Source: Trebouxia sp. TZW2008 (Eukaryota > Chlorophyta > Trebouxiophyceae > Trebouxiales > Trebouxiaceae). Taken from it: a DNA stretch of 64,000 bases. Below are positions 1 to 10,800 of this stretch, piece after piece. Each line of letters begins with the position of its first letter. Positions within the stretch are counted from its first letter, which is position 1. The position numbers and the translations under genes were made by a program. The notes below the pieces were generated by a model that was given only the letters and a program-made list of their open reading frames with translations, did not search any database and was not told the DNA's origin. Location of the stretch: positions 310 to 64,309 of the forward strand of contig BDIU01000278.1 in NCBI GenBank assembly GCA_002118135.1, read 5' to 3'.

Positions 1-2065
1 AACCAGGGATTGCCTTGGCCTGCCTGGGTGTGAATACACCTAACAGTCTGCTCAGATCAACATTGCACGTGCAAGCAAGCTAGCGGCCATGTCCAATGGT
101 CAGAAGGCGCGATCCATTAATTTGCGAAATCCGCTGCAAGATGGTTTGCTTGCTCACCAATGCCAGTTGTTTATGGGTGAGTTAAAGAAGCAAACCCTTC
201 AGGTCGACCTAGGAAGATCTGGAATGTCGCTGTTTTGTCTGACTCCCAACAGTTTGGACATCAGAGTTGCATTTTGTGATGCTCAAGACAAGGCTGCCTG
301 GGGAGACAGGACTTTGTGCCACACATACCTAGTAATGTATGCTGTAACCTGTAGTGATGATCAATATAACTTTGCCAATGCCACCATTATGAGGAGCAAC
401 TACTGTACAGCACTGTGGTCGACAGCTATCATGGGTTCTTGCAAATCTGCTGTACAGTGGAAATCCTAGCGATTCATATCTGATGGCCTACAGTCAGGAC
501 TGCTCACCTATCTTTAACAAGTATGACAAAAAAATCCAATGATAAACAGGTTAACAAGCGTTCTACATTGTTCCTGATGCACCATTTGCACATATCAGCC
601 TGTGCTGTGATTGAAACAGGGACAGGGAGAGTTTGCAATGGAACAACAGTGCGATGCAGAACGCAGGAGACAACAGAATAACAGGTGAGCAGCCCTGACA
701 CCGCAGGCGATCAGATATGGGGCGCTAGGTTTATGCCAGGTGTCTTTTGCACACAGAAAGCTGGAGACATTAGGAAAGACAGGTGGGCAGTCCTAACACC
801 ATGACCCTTCAGATATGGTACACTAGGAATAACGTACAATGGTCATGACTGTCAGCTGATACTGTTTACACACACATCATTGCTGTCGGTTGTTACTGTT
901 GTTGCAAGCAGAGATCAATGGGTCAATCACAGCCCTTGCACATCAACAGCTCTATGAGATCAAAAGTGCTAGGGTATCAGCAGCCCAGGAGGGGATTGTG
1001 GTATCGGGTATGCTGATGCCTCTTGCTGCTGACAGTTTTCTGTTGCACCCTTATGCCCTCGAGTATTAGCAGCCCTATTTAATCAGCACTCCTAGGGTAT
1101 CAGCAGCCCCCTAGCATCCCAGACATGGGGATTGCAGTATGACTTCTGCTCACCCATCTCTCTTTCTGTCTCCTACTTGCCCTGCTACACTTTTGTGACA
1201 TGAAAACATCAGCTTGTTTCAGCACAAGAAAGACAAGCTGAAAATGTCATGCCAGAGTTGTGCCATAGGGAAAGTTGAAGACAACAGGAGAGACAAGTGA
1301 GCAGCCATGACATGACGAGCGAAGCAACTGTGGGGCACTAGGGTTTGCGCCAGGTCTCTTTGGGAAAGCAGGAGACAACAGGAGAGACGTCGGCGGCGCT
1401 GACTCCAATCCATCAGAAGTGGAACGCTAGAGTCACCAGGGCTCAATAAGGACATGAAGTAGAAAAGCAAGGGCAGTATTGCAAATTTTGCTACAGTTTG
1501 ACTGCACAAGGGAGCAACAAATGTGAACCTGCTTGCCTCGCTGCCAGCCTGAATTCCACCCTTCCTCAGTAGATCTTCAGCAAAAGTGCTGCTGCTATAA
1601 GGAAGACTCACTGTCATTTGTGATTGCTGCACTGGTCATTGTTGAACGTCAGCATGGCGCCTATCATGACTGTCATGCAAGTTGCAAACCCAATGAATTG
1701 GTACAAAAGGGGGCAACAAGTGCACCTGCCTGCCTGCCAGCCTGCATTCCAATTTCTTCAGTGGGTCTTCAGCTGGAGTGCTACTGCTATAAGGCACACT
1801 CATGCCAAGCGTTCTTATTACCACTGTTTGATTTTGACGATGTAACTAATACTGATGAAGTATAGCTGGCAGCATGAGAATGGAAGTTGAAAGGGCAAAA
1901 ACATGAACTGCGCAAGGGAGCCACAAATGGACCTGCCTGCCTGCTAACCACCATTGTTATCGTTGTCTGTTTCATTGCAAAATGTGCATGAAACATTATG
2001 CCTGACATGATGATGGCACACGTCCAAGACAGAAAAGGTTCTACACAAGGGGGCAACAAGTGCAC
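1..2065. other. No recognised gene; downstream side of the DHAD locus
   Basis: I found no exon here that matches the missing C-terminal half of DHAD on the minus strand. The stretch 640-1480 carries loosely repeated blocks of about 70-90 bp (text around gagacaacaggagagac followed by gtgagcagcc), and 960-1110 repeats tatcagcagcccc three times. Positions 1500-1830 hold decayed DHAD exon copies, listed separately. The open frame at 89-469 (+) has no recognisable domain and no flanking splice logic, so I do not call it a gene. Confidence 0.5.
1500..1830 (-). repeat. Two decayed copies of the DHAD exon 3 end plus donor
   Basis: On the minus strand the end of DHAD exon 3 ([15 protein letters not shown], then ECRLAGR) recurs twice further downstream. 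One copy ends near 1723 and keeps the donor context GGCAGGCAG/gtgcac. The other ends near 1527 and is more diverged, reading [16 protein letters not shown]. Both copies start inside the exon and run past the donor into intron, and neither has an acceptor. I read them as pseudo-exon copies and not as separate coding exons. Confidence 0.8.
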
Positions 2066-4633
2066 CTGCCTGCCTGCCAGCCTACACTCCACTTTCTTCA
2101 GTGGGTCTTCAGCAGGAGTGCTACTGCTATAAGGTAAGCTCATGCCAAGGGTCTCAATCGCACTTGCCATAGTATTTGCTGTGTACATGCCCCCGCACGC
2201 TCCAGCACCAGGACATGCGTTTCTATTGATGTCGAAGCGCTGCGTCTCGTCTATCAACTTTGCTGCATAAGCTCCTGCAAGGTGCAGCACGCATAGTTTG
2301 AACGCTTGGTGTCAAGTGTCTCTTTTGCAATTGACGTGGTATTGACTGTGTACATGCCCCCACACGCTCCAGCACCAGGACATGCACTTCTGTTGATATC
2401 AAAGCGCAGCGATGTGTCTACACAGGCACACAGTTCCAGTCAAGCTGCTTCAGAGTGTTCTAGGGAGGTAAACTCTGCGGGATGTGACGTTCTGCACACT
2501 ATCACACAGTTGCATCATGCAGGGGTTGAGTGTCAAGAATAGAGAGCAGAAAAGGGCAGGGAGTATTATCATAGCTTTGGCAAGCTGACACAATAATGAG
2601 CGACTCGATAAGATTGCTGTGAACAGGCTAGATAGTTCCTCCATCCACAATGGTAGCTGTTGCATTTGTCCTTCTCATAGCACATGTATGCATGATTGTA
2701 GCACAGGAATCAAACATCAAGGCACATTAGAGAGAGCAAGGGCGAGAGGCAATACCATAGCTTTGGAAAGCTGACACAATGTCAAGCGGCTCGTTGCCTT
2801 TGCTGTAGCCAGACTTGATAGTCCCTCCATACACCATGGCATCTGATCTGTTTGAACCTTTCTAGTCATGCATGACTGTAGCATAGCAACTGAACATTGA
2901 TAGAGGAAATAACATCGACAGAGGAGAGGTGGAAACCGCAGGAAGTACCGTAGCTTTGGAAGATTGACACAATATCCAGATGTTCATTGTCTTTGCTGTA
3001 ACCAGGCTTGATTGTCCCTCCATGAACACTGACAGCCATTGTGTCTGTTCTTCCCATACCACGTGTATGCATGATTGAAGCACAGGGACTGAACATTGAA
3101 GAGAAAGAGAGAGAGCAAGGGCGAGAGACAGTACTGTAGCTTTGGAAGGCTGACACAATGTCAAGCGGCTCATTGTCTTTGCTCTAGACAGGCTTAACAG
3201 TTCCCCCATACACTATGGTACAGGCCTATTCATCTGCCCGTATAACTTGTACGAGTGTAGCACAGGGACTGAACATCAAGGCACAACAGAGAGAACAAGG
3301 GCAAGAGATAGTACCGTAGCTTTGGAAGGCTGACACAATGTCAAGCGGCTCGTTGTCTTTGCTGTAGCCAGGCTTGATAGTCCCTCCATACACCATGAGA
3401 GCTGGCCTGTTCAACCTGCCCATGGCAATCATAACTCCGGGCATGTTCTTGTCACACCCAGGTAATGATACATTACCGTCGTACCACTGACCGCCCATAA
3501 CTGTCTCAATGCTGTCAGCGATCAAGTCACGTGACTGTAAACTGAAACTCATGCCATCTGTTCCCATGGAGATGCCATCGCTGACTCCGATTGTGTTGAA
3601 ACGGTACGCAACCATGCCACAGTCTTGCACTCCGGCTTTCACTTCTGCTGCTAAGTCCATTAGGTGCATGTTGCAGGGGTTGCCCTCATACCAAACTGAG
3701 GATACGCCAATCTGCACCAGCAACAGTGTTGTTCAGTGACAGCATCTTGCACTTTGGTCTTCACTCCTGCTGCTAAGTCCAACACATGCAGATTATATGG
3801 GTCACCTTCATACCAAATTGAGGAGACACTCATCTGCACCGTTATTCGTATCTTTCAGTGGCACATTGGCAAAGAATGTTTTCTCCTTTGCTGCTAGGGA
3901 CATTAGGTGCATCTTACATGTGCAGTTGTAAGTAATTGCATAATGGGGTCACACTTGCAATTGCAATGCAATAAGATGCATTGCAATGCACAGTGTGACC
4001 TTGTCATGCATCACAGCACAAGCTGAACATGCTGCAAGGCAGGCATGAGCAGACTCTATTGTGCTACTGCAGCAGTCTCATGCAGAATGCATAGCGGTGC
4101 AGGGTTGTGTTGTCTGAATGACAAAGTAGATAAGTAGAATCAAGTGGCCAAAACATGCCTGTGAGGCAGAGGGAAGGTGGATCAAGCTGTACATTAAACA
4201 GTTTCATATATTGGCTTGTTTATCATTGAAAACATGAGGACAGGTGGTTTTGAACAGACTATATAATTGGAGGAGTATATTTTTTTCATTGAATCTGTAC
4301 AGAAAAGTATGCGCCAGCTTGGATGAGCTGCAAGCAATGACTGACCTGAGGCTTGTTCATGTCCTCTTCGGTCAAGCCTGTCGCGTACAGCATCGCCTGG
4401 GAAGCGCCTTGCGACTTCGGTTGTGTGATATGCCTGCTGTACTTGTTCAAATTTGGCGGCATTTTCTCGGACGGCGACGGTATCTTCTGCTCCTCAAGCA
4501 CTGGCTCTGCGACAACAGCTCGAGCCGCGCGACGGATGCAACCTGTGCATCTTCGAAAGGTTTGTTGAGGAGCCAGCGCCGTCTGGCTGGTGCTGGCCAT
4601 CTGGTGAGCTGCGCTGTGCCCGGCGAAGCTCAT
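2066..4633 (-). CDS. DHAD: Dihydroxy-acid dehydratase, N-terminal half (gene runs out of window)
   Basis: This enzyme dehydrates 2,3-dihydroxy acids in valine, isoleucine and leucine synthesis, in the plastid in plants. Three exons join in phase: 4346-4633, 3315-3711 and 2066-2274, giving 298 codons of the usual roughly 600. The N-terminus looks like a transit peptide ([15 protein letters not shown], rich in Ser, Thr, Ala and Arg). The start at 4633 has an in-frame alternative at 4600, and the frame opens further upstream without an ATG. The core begins at [16 protein letters not shown]. The iron-sulphur cysteines are visible in [16 protein letters not shown] and [10 protein letters not shown]. 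Introns are phase 0 and phase 1. The C-terminal exons are not found in 1-2065 and must lie further left, or have been lost. The gene is divergent from AATF. Family assignment is very secure; completeness is unknown. Confidence 0.93.
2290..2420 (-). repeat. Decayed 5' copy of DHAD exon 3
   Basis: The reverse complement reads [17 protein letters not shown] followed by MYTVNT and then degenerates. This is a copy of the interior of exon 3 lying just upstream of the real acceptor at 2274. It sits where the pattern seen elsewhere in the window predicts an acceptor-side copy. Confidence 0.75.
2560..3205 (-). repeat. Four tandem copies of the DHAD exon 2 end plus donor
   Basis: Downstream of the true donor at 3315 the minus strand repeats the end of exon 2 four times. 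Each copy reads as variants of [13 protein letters not shown] and then [11 protein letters not shown]. The copies end near 3135, 2950, 2761 and 2573, so the period is about 183-190 bp. Most keep a GT-like donor after the AGCTACG or AGCTATG text. Later copies accumulate stops and substitutions (for example [11 protein letters not shown], then LTLCQPSK). Confidence 0.85.
3738..3920 (-). repeat. Copies of the DHAD exon 2 start with acceptor
   Basis: Upstream of the real acceptor (exon start 3711) the minus strand shows gtgcag followed by a diverged copy of exon 2 ([20 protein letters not shown] in frame). A second, poorer copy around LMSLAAK lies near 3870-3916. Both are acceptor-side pseudo-exon copies. 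Confidence 0.75.
3921..4345. other. DHAD intron 1, remainder
   Basis: This is intron sequence between exon 1 (ending at 4346) and the exon 2 copies. It contains a small block around 3945-4010 rich in attgcaatgcaa. I see no coding sequence or recognisable element in it. Confidence 0.6.
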
Positions 4634-4863
4634 CGTGATCCAGAATACAGCTGCGCTTCGCACTTGTTCAGGACGTGCAACGAAGTTTGAAGCGTTGCCT
4701 AAGTCGAGCGCATTGGCTGTCGGGCAGCAGATTAGGGTTTTCTCGACTGACCGCTCACGTGCGCAGTCATGACTCATATGGCGAGTTGCAACACGGCAGA
4801 GGTTCGTGTGTGACCGCACAGCGCTAGACAAGCGCTCGGCGACCGATCATCACATCCGTCATC
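4634..4863. promoter_or_regulatory. Divergent promoter region, DHAD (-) / AATF (+)
   Basis: Only about 230 bp separate the likely DHAD start (4633) from the AATF start (4864), and the genes point away from each other. The region is locally GC-rich compared with the introns, with several CG steps. No TATA box is obvious. Promoter function is inferred from geometry only. Confidence 0.5.
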
Positions 4864-7800
4864 ATGGCGCCAAGGCGTTCGCTGGCTGAAGAGCTGGCTG
4901 AGCTCGCCACACCTCGACCAGCCGCAGGTACGACGCGATTTTGCATGCAAGCGTACCCGACTGTCAAGCCGTTTGGTGATCAACGCCCTTTTAATCTGCA
5001 GAGGCTGATTTTGAGGGTGACGAGCTAGAAAACGAGGTCGTACTCGACGATGAGGAGATTGACTATGCAGAGATATCTGCTCAGCACTCTGCTAGGTACA
5101 GAGTACAACCCAAAAGGCACCACTGAAGGGCTTTCTCGAAATAACGACTGCATTAAACACCAAGAAGAATGTCCTTACATCGAGTCGTCCTTGCTCAGAA
5201 GCATCACTGTAGTCAGAATGCAGTGCTTGGTTCCCAGTTGCATTCTCCTGACAATGAGAATGTCCTTATATTGAGTGTCCTTATATCAAAAGATCACTTC
5301 AGTTGAGTGGCCGTCATTGCTCTGTGTGGTATGCTGTGTGTGGAATGCTGTCTGGTCGACAGCATTGGAACAATTTCATTGGGATTCTCAAATTGATTGT
5401 GTCAAACGTCTTGTGGGTCAGGCGGCAAGTCACAGCCACTGCAAGTGCTGTTGTGGTCTGCAGGAAAGTACAAGAGAGGCGGGATAAATTGCGCGCTGAT
5501 ATTCGTTACATGAGCTGTCATAGAATGGAGGGAGATTTTGATCCATCAGCCCAGTCAAGTTCTGATAAAACAACTGAGTTGATGCTGTGTAGCGCAGGAA
5601 AGCCCAAGAGGAAAACGACAAGTTTTGTGCTGATTTTCAAGTGTAGGATCCTTCTCGCAGTGCAAGGCAATACAAGCCATCGCTCCAGTCAGATTTTGAT
5701 GCATCAAGTTATCGGAAGTGGTGTTCTGGTCTGCAGGAAAGCCCAAGAGAAGTTCGACAAGTTGCATGCTGACATTGAAAGAGATGCCAGAGCCGTCATA
5801 AAGTGGAAGGCAATCCATTGCCCCTAGTCAAATTTTGATGTATCAACATTGGTCCCAAAGTGATGCTCATGTTTCTGAGGTGATGTACTGGTGTGCAGGA
5901 AAGCACAAGAAAAGAGAGACAAACTGCGTGCTGACATACAGATGCAGGAGCCGTCATACAGTGGAAGACGCACAAGTAGAGCTGCAGCTTTTGGGGAGCC
6001 AGCAAGCAGCAGCAGCTCTGATGCACCCAGGTAAGCCTTTTGCATGTCATAAAAGTGCAGCATTGCATGTCTCATAGCTTTCAATGTCACAAAGACTAGT
6101 TGTTGTTCAGCTGCACAACATACAAAAGTTTGTGCAACAGCAAAGCTCAAACAACAAACAGTACATGGCATACAAATAGAGCTGCTGCTTTCAAGGTTAG
6201 GTTCCTCTTGCGCACTCAAACATGTAACATAAATTCAATTGGACTGGCATCTGGAGTTCATGACGCATTCAAATTGTGCATGCAGCAATGATGGGGAAAG
6301 TGATGACTCAAGCCATGAAGAAGAAGACATGTCGCTTACAAACGAAGAGCAAAAGGAAGAATCACAAGCTTCAGAAGAAGAAGACCAGGAAGCTTCAAGC
6401 TCCTCACAGGATGCTGAAAGCAGTGGTGAAGAAGATGGAAGCAACGAGGCTGACAAACCCTCGCCCTCAGGTAGGGTTTTCTGTAGAGCATCTTCTCTTC
6501 TTCTTCTGTTCTTGAATCTTCTTTTGCTCTTCTTCATCCTCTCTTATTCTCTTCTTCTAATCATCCCTTCTTAAGCGGATGCAAGGGTACACAGCAGTAG
6601 CTTCATGATGCCTTTTCTAAACACACACATATTTATTTTATACTCAGTCAAAGTTCGTATTTTTGATATCTTTTTAAGCATGTTGTATTGGAATCACGGC
6701 TGTTCGTGTGCTTGCGCATAAATTTGCGGTATTAGCCTACAATTGCAAGTGGCGTTGCTGGGCACCAAATTTGGCTGAGTTCATGCTAACGCTGAGTTGG
6801 GGAATTGATCAGAGGTCTTTACTCAACTTACTATTCCAGGACTGTACTTGCCTTTCAAAAATAAAGCAGCATTTTCTAAGTTGTCAGCATGATTTTTCAA
6901 TTGCTGAAGATGTATCTGTGGTATCGTCCTGCAGTTATCAGCTGCCTGTCTGGGCATCAGATTTGAATGAGACAATCCTGACGCTGAGTTGAGGAACCAA
7001 CCAGAGGTCTTTACTCAAAATTCCAGGACTGTGTTTTGGTATATAGACACACACTGGGATGCAATCTTGGATTGTTGAGTACAGCTCTTTGAGCTTTTTG
7101 TCAACCCGGCGTCAATACCAGTCTGGCCAAATTCTTTCATTCCATTTCAAACGTGTGCTAGGCAGGCTCAGCAGGCTCAGCTAGGTACGAACTGGAGCAG
7201 TCAATTTTCTCCAACCAGTTCGGCCCTGTGCTTCCCCAAACCATTGAATCTCTGCATGGAGGCTGGTGTGGTCCTTGCAAACGGTTGTCTGCCAAGTGTC
7301 TCTGGGTTTCCCCCTAGCCTTTGTACCTGGTACCTGCTCAAATGTGCAGCGACAATTGTACTTATGATTTTGCTCCATGCAGGCGGCCATCAGGCAGAAG
7401 TAGGTGAAGAAGAAGCTGCCAAGGAAGCTGAATTGGCACAGCAGTACACATTTGTGTTTATCCTCATTTCACAACATGCCTTTCTCTTTGCAGATCATCT
7501 CATGCAGAAATTGATCAAAATGCCCTTGTATGTATTCCAACCGTTGTGTGAAACCCATGACTTCCTCGTCGCAGGTCAAGCTCAAGCAAAAGCAAGTGAA
7601 GAAGAAGAACATGAGCAAGCTGAGCTGGCAAAACAGTATACACAGGCAGCAGCACAGGATCAAATTGCACTGAACAGTCGAAGTAAATGTTTTTGTTCCT
7701 TTATTGTGCATTGAACCCATGACCTGTTTTTTGCCCTTGCCATTATGCAGGACCAGTTTTTTTTAATCCGTGTATTGAACCTGTGACTTTCTTTTTGCAG

Positions 7801-10800
7801 GTCAGCCTCATGCAAAGGCAGGTGAAGAAGAGGACGATGAGGAAGCTGAGTTGGCACAGCAGTACGCAGAGGCAGCAGCACAGGATCAAATTGCGCTTGC
7901 CAACATGAGGGATAGGGTTTCGAAAGACCAGGCCAAGGGTTTGGCAGTGTTGCATCAAAAGCGGCTATGGGAACAAAACCTAGAACTGCGGATTTTGCTG
8001 CAAAAGTGCTTACAGGTGAACGCTTTATTTGATCTTGATTCTCTGCATTACAACCCGCATTGCATCCAGTACCGAGCCAGCACTTGCAACCTTGCTCCAG
8101 GGTCACATTGAATGTGTGCGATCTCACAAGTGATGCCGATGTGAGGTCAGGAGATTCCAAGGAGGCCAATAAACAGTTGTGTAGCGGCATTGACTGACTA
8201 GAGTCAGTTATACTTTTGTTGTGTTTGGCACTCTTCAAGTTTGCCTGCATTGACAGACAGCGCCGCACATCCCTGCTGATTTTTGGTTTCTTGTGCTGCA
8301 CCTTTGCATGCATTTCAGGTCTGCTAATGCTGCAATTATTGCTGTTGCTTGTGTCATGTTGGGATGTTTCTGTTGATTGATGGCATTGCAGTAACACCCC
8401 ACAGAACAGAAATAGATACATTCAAGATGCTTGCGGTCATGATTTGCAGTAAGAGGACTGAGAGCTGCAAAGCAAAAGGGGCTAGCAAAATGTGCGTTGC
8501 TGCATGGACATACTTCATGAACACTCGGGGTTTGCAGTTGTATAATGGCATTGATTGATTGATCTGACGCCTGTGCCCTAGCAAACGAAAGTCAGGTAAC
8601 AGTCATGTTCCTGTAGGCCATACAGCAGGCTTAATTTCTCAGCAGCAGTTGGGCAGACGACGGGGCCAGCAACATGCTTGCATATCAACCCAGGACAAAC
8701 TACTTATGTGTTACAGCATTTGTTGCCTGTCGCCCCAAGGAATTTAAACTGGAAAAGATGAATGAATGAATGAATGAAAGCTTGCAGGCGGCCAATCGCA
8801 TGCCATACGGAGCGTCTCACTTCGCTGTCGTTCACTCAGATCCAACCCTAGCCGCCAGCTACACAACCCTAGCCTCAGACACAGCCACAACAATAGATCA
8901 CTTGCTAGACTTGCAGCAAGCTCTCGTTTCACAACACCCAGCCGCACAACAGAGCGCTCAAGCTTTTCTCACAACTGACAGCAGCGTCAGCAACAAAAAT
9001 GACAAGAAGGACAGCGCTCAGACATTAGTCAGCAGTAACGGAGACGCAGCTAGTCAAAATGGCAAGAGGCAGAGGCGAGAAGATGATGAAAGTGAAGAGG
9101 GAGGACAGGCGGCTAGGAAGTGGCAGCGAATAGATGAAGAGTATAGGAAGCTTGTGCCGTTCCGAGATGCTTCCATCGATAGATGGCACCGCAAAACAAT
9201 GCTGATTTCAGGTATGTCAATTTATTCATGTTCAATCTCAAAGAGGTTTCGGGTTTCTTGTGCTGCATATTTGCATTATTTTCAGGTCTACCAATGCTGC
9301 ACTTTTACTGTTGTTTGCACTGTTTTGGGATGCATCTTTTGATAGATGGCACCGCAAACCAATGCTGATTTCAGGTATGTCACTTTGGTGATGTCTTATA
9401 TCAAAGAGGTTTCAATTTTTTTGGGCTGCATCTTTGCATCATTTTCAGTTTTGCTGATGCTAGACCTCTACTGGTGCATGCGCCGTTCCGGGATGCTTCC
9501 ATTGACAAATAGCACGGCAAAGTAATGCTGATCTCAGGTCTGTTGTGCTGTGAACTCGTTTTGTCAACAAACTAAACTGCAGGTTTTCCATTATCTCAGG
9601 TGCATTGTGCTGGATCTTTTCCGTTGCTTATGCAGTTCCGGGATGCTGCTATTGACAGATGGCATTGCAGAACAATGCTGATTTCAGCTGTGTTGAGGCT
9701 GCAGCTGTTTCAGTTGCTTGTGCTTTTTTGAATTGACTGAGATTGACTGCACCAGCTGCTGTAGTCATTCTGCCTCGTGAGTCAAGGGAGTGTTGGGAAT
9801 TGTAACAGATGGCGCCGCAAAAAAAAATCTGATCTCAGCTGTGTTGATGCTGCAGCTGTTGAAGTTGATTGCCCTGTTTTGGATTGACTGTTTGACTGAG
9901 ATTGAACGCACCAGCTGCTGTCCTTGTTTGTCCTGGTGGCTCATGGGAAGGGAGTGTTGGGCAATGTGTCACATGGGAAGATGACGCTGATTTCAGGTCT
10001 GTGGTGCTGCCTCTTTTGTTGCTGCTTGTGCTGCTGTCCTGCAGCATCTTCCCTGACAGACAACAGCTCAAGCATAGGGGTTCAATGCAATTGTGATATG
10101 ATACGCAACATTCCCTACCCATGACTCACAAGGGAGTGAGTATAGCAGCTGCTGCAGTCAAGAGTAGTGTAAGTCTTACTGAGAAGTGTAAGTGGAAGTA
10201 GTGGAAGTGTCAGTGTAAATGTGTGTGTCAGTATAAGTAGTAGTACTGTAAGTTGAGTGTAAGTGTATGTGTTGGTGTAAGTAGTAGTACTGTAAGTAGA
10301 GTGTAAGTGTGAGTGTTACTTAATTGACCTGTTTGCAACCTAGACAGCTCAAGCACAGAGCTTCAGACATTTGCTTAATGGTTGATTCTGCAGGACAATG
10401 ACATATTGTGTGTGGTGACTGTAGGGGCTGGCGCAGTCAAGGGCAGTCTGAAGGCCCTTGAAGAAAAGCGTTTCCAATCAAGTTGTCGCAATCACAATTT
10501 ACTGCGTCACAGCGCTGTAATGACTGCTTACTTCATGTCATGACTACAGGGGCTGATGCACACAAGGGCAGTCTAAGAGCCCTGAACCAAAGCGTTTCTG
10601 GTCAAGTTTTCACAGTCATGACTTACACCGTCAGAGCTCTGTAATAAGGATTTACTGTGTGTCAAGGCTGCAGGGGCTGGAGCAGTCAAGGGCAGTCTAA
10701 GAGCCCTGAACCAAAGCGTTTCCAGTCAAGTTTTCACAGTCATGACTTACTGCGTCAGAGCTCTGTAATAAGGATTTACTGTGTGTCATGACTGCAGGGG

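Noticed and set aside
89..469. 126-codon plus-strand open frame
   Set aside because: No domain, composition or splice context supports coding. It lies where minus-strand DHAD sequence or its flank is expected.
1636..1824. Minus-strand frame with [20 protein letters not shown] as a separate DHAD-like gene
   Set aside because: It is a partial copy of exon 3 with a donor but no acceptor, best read as a pseudo-exon copy.
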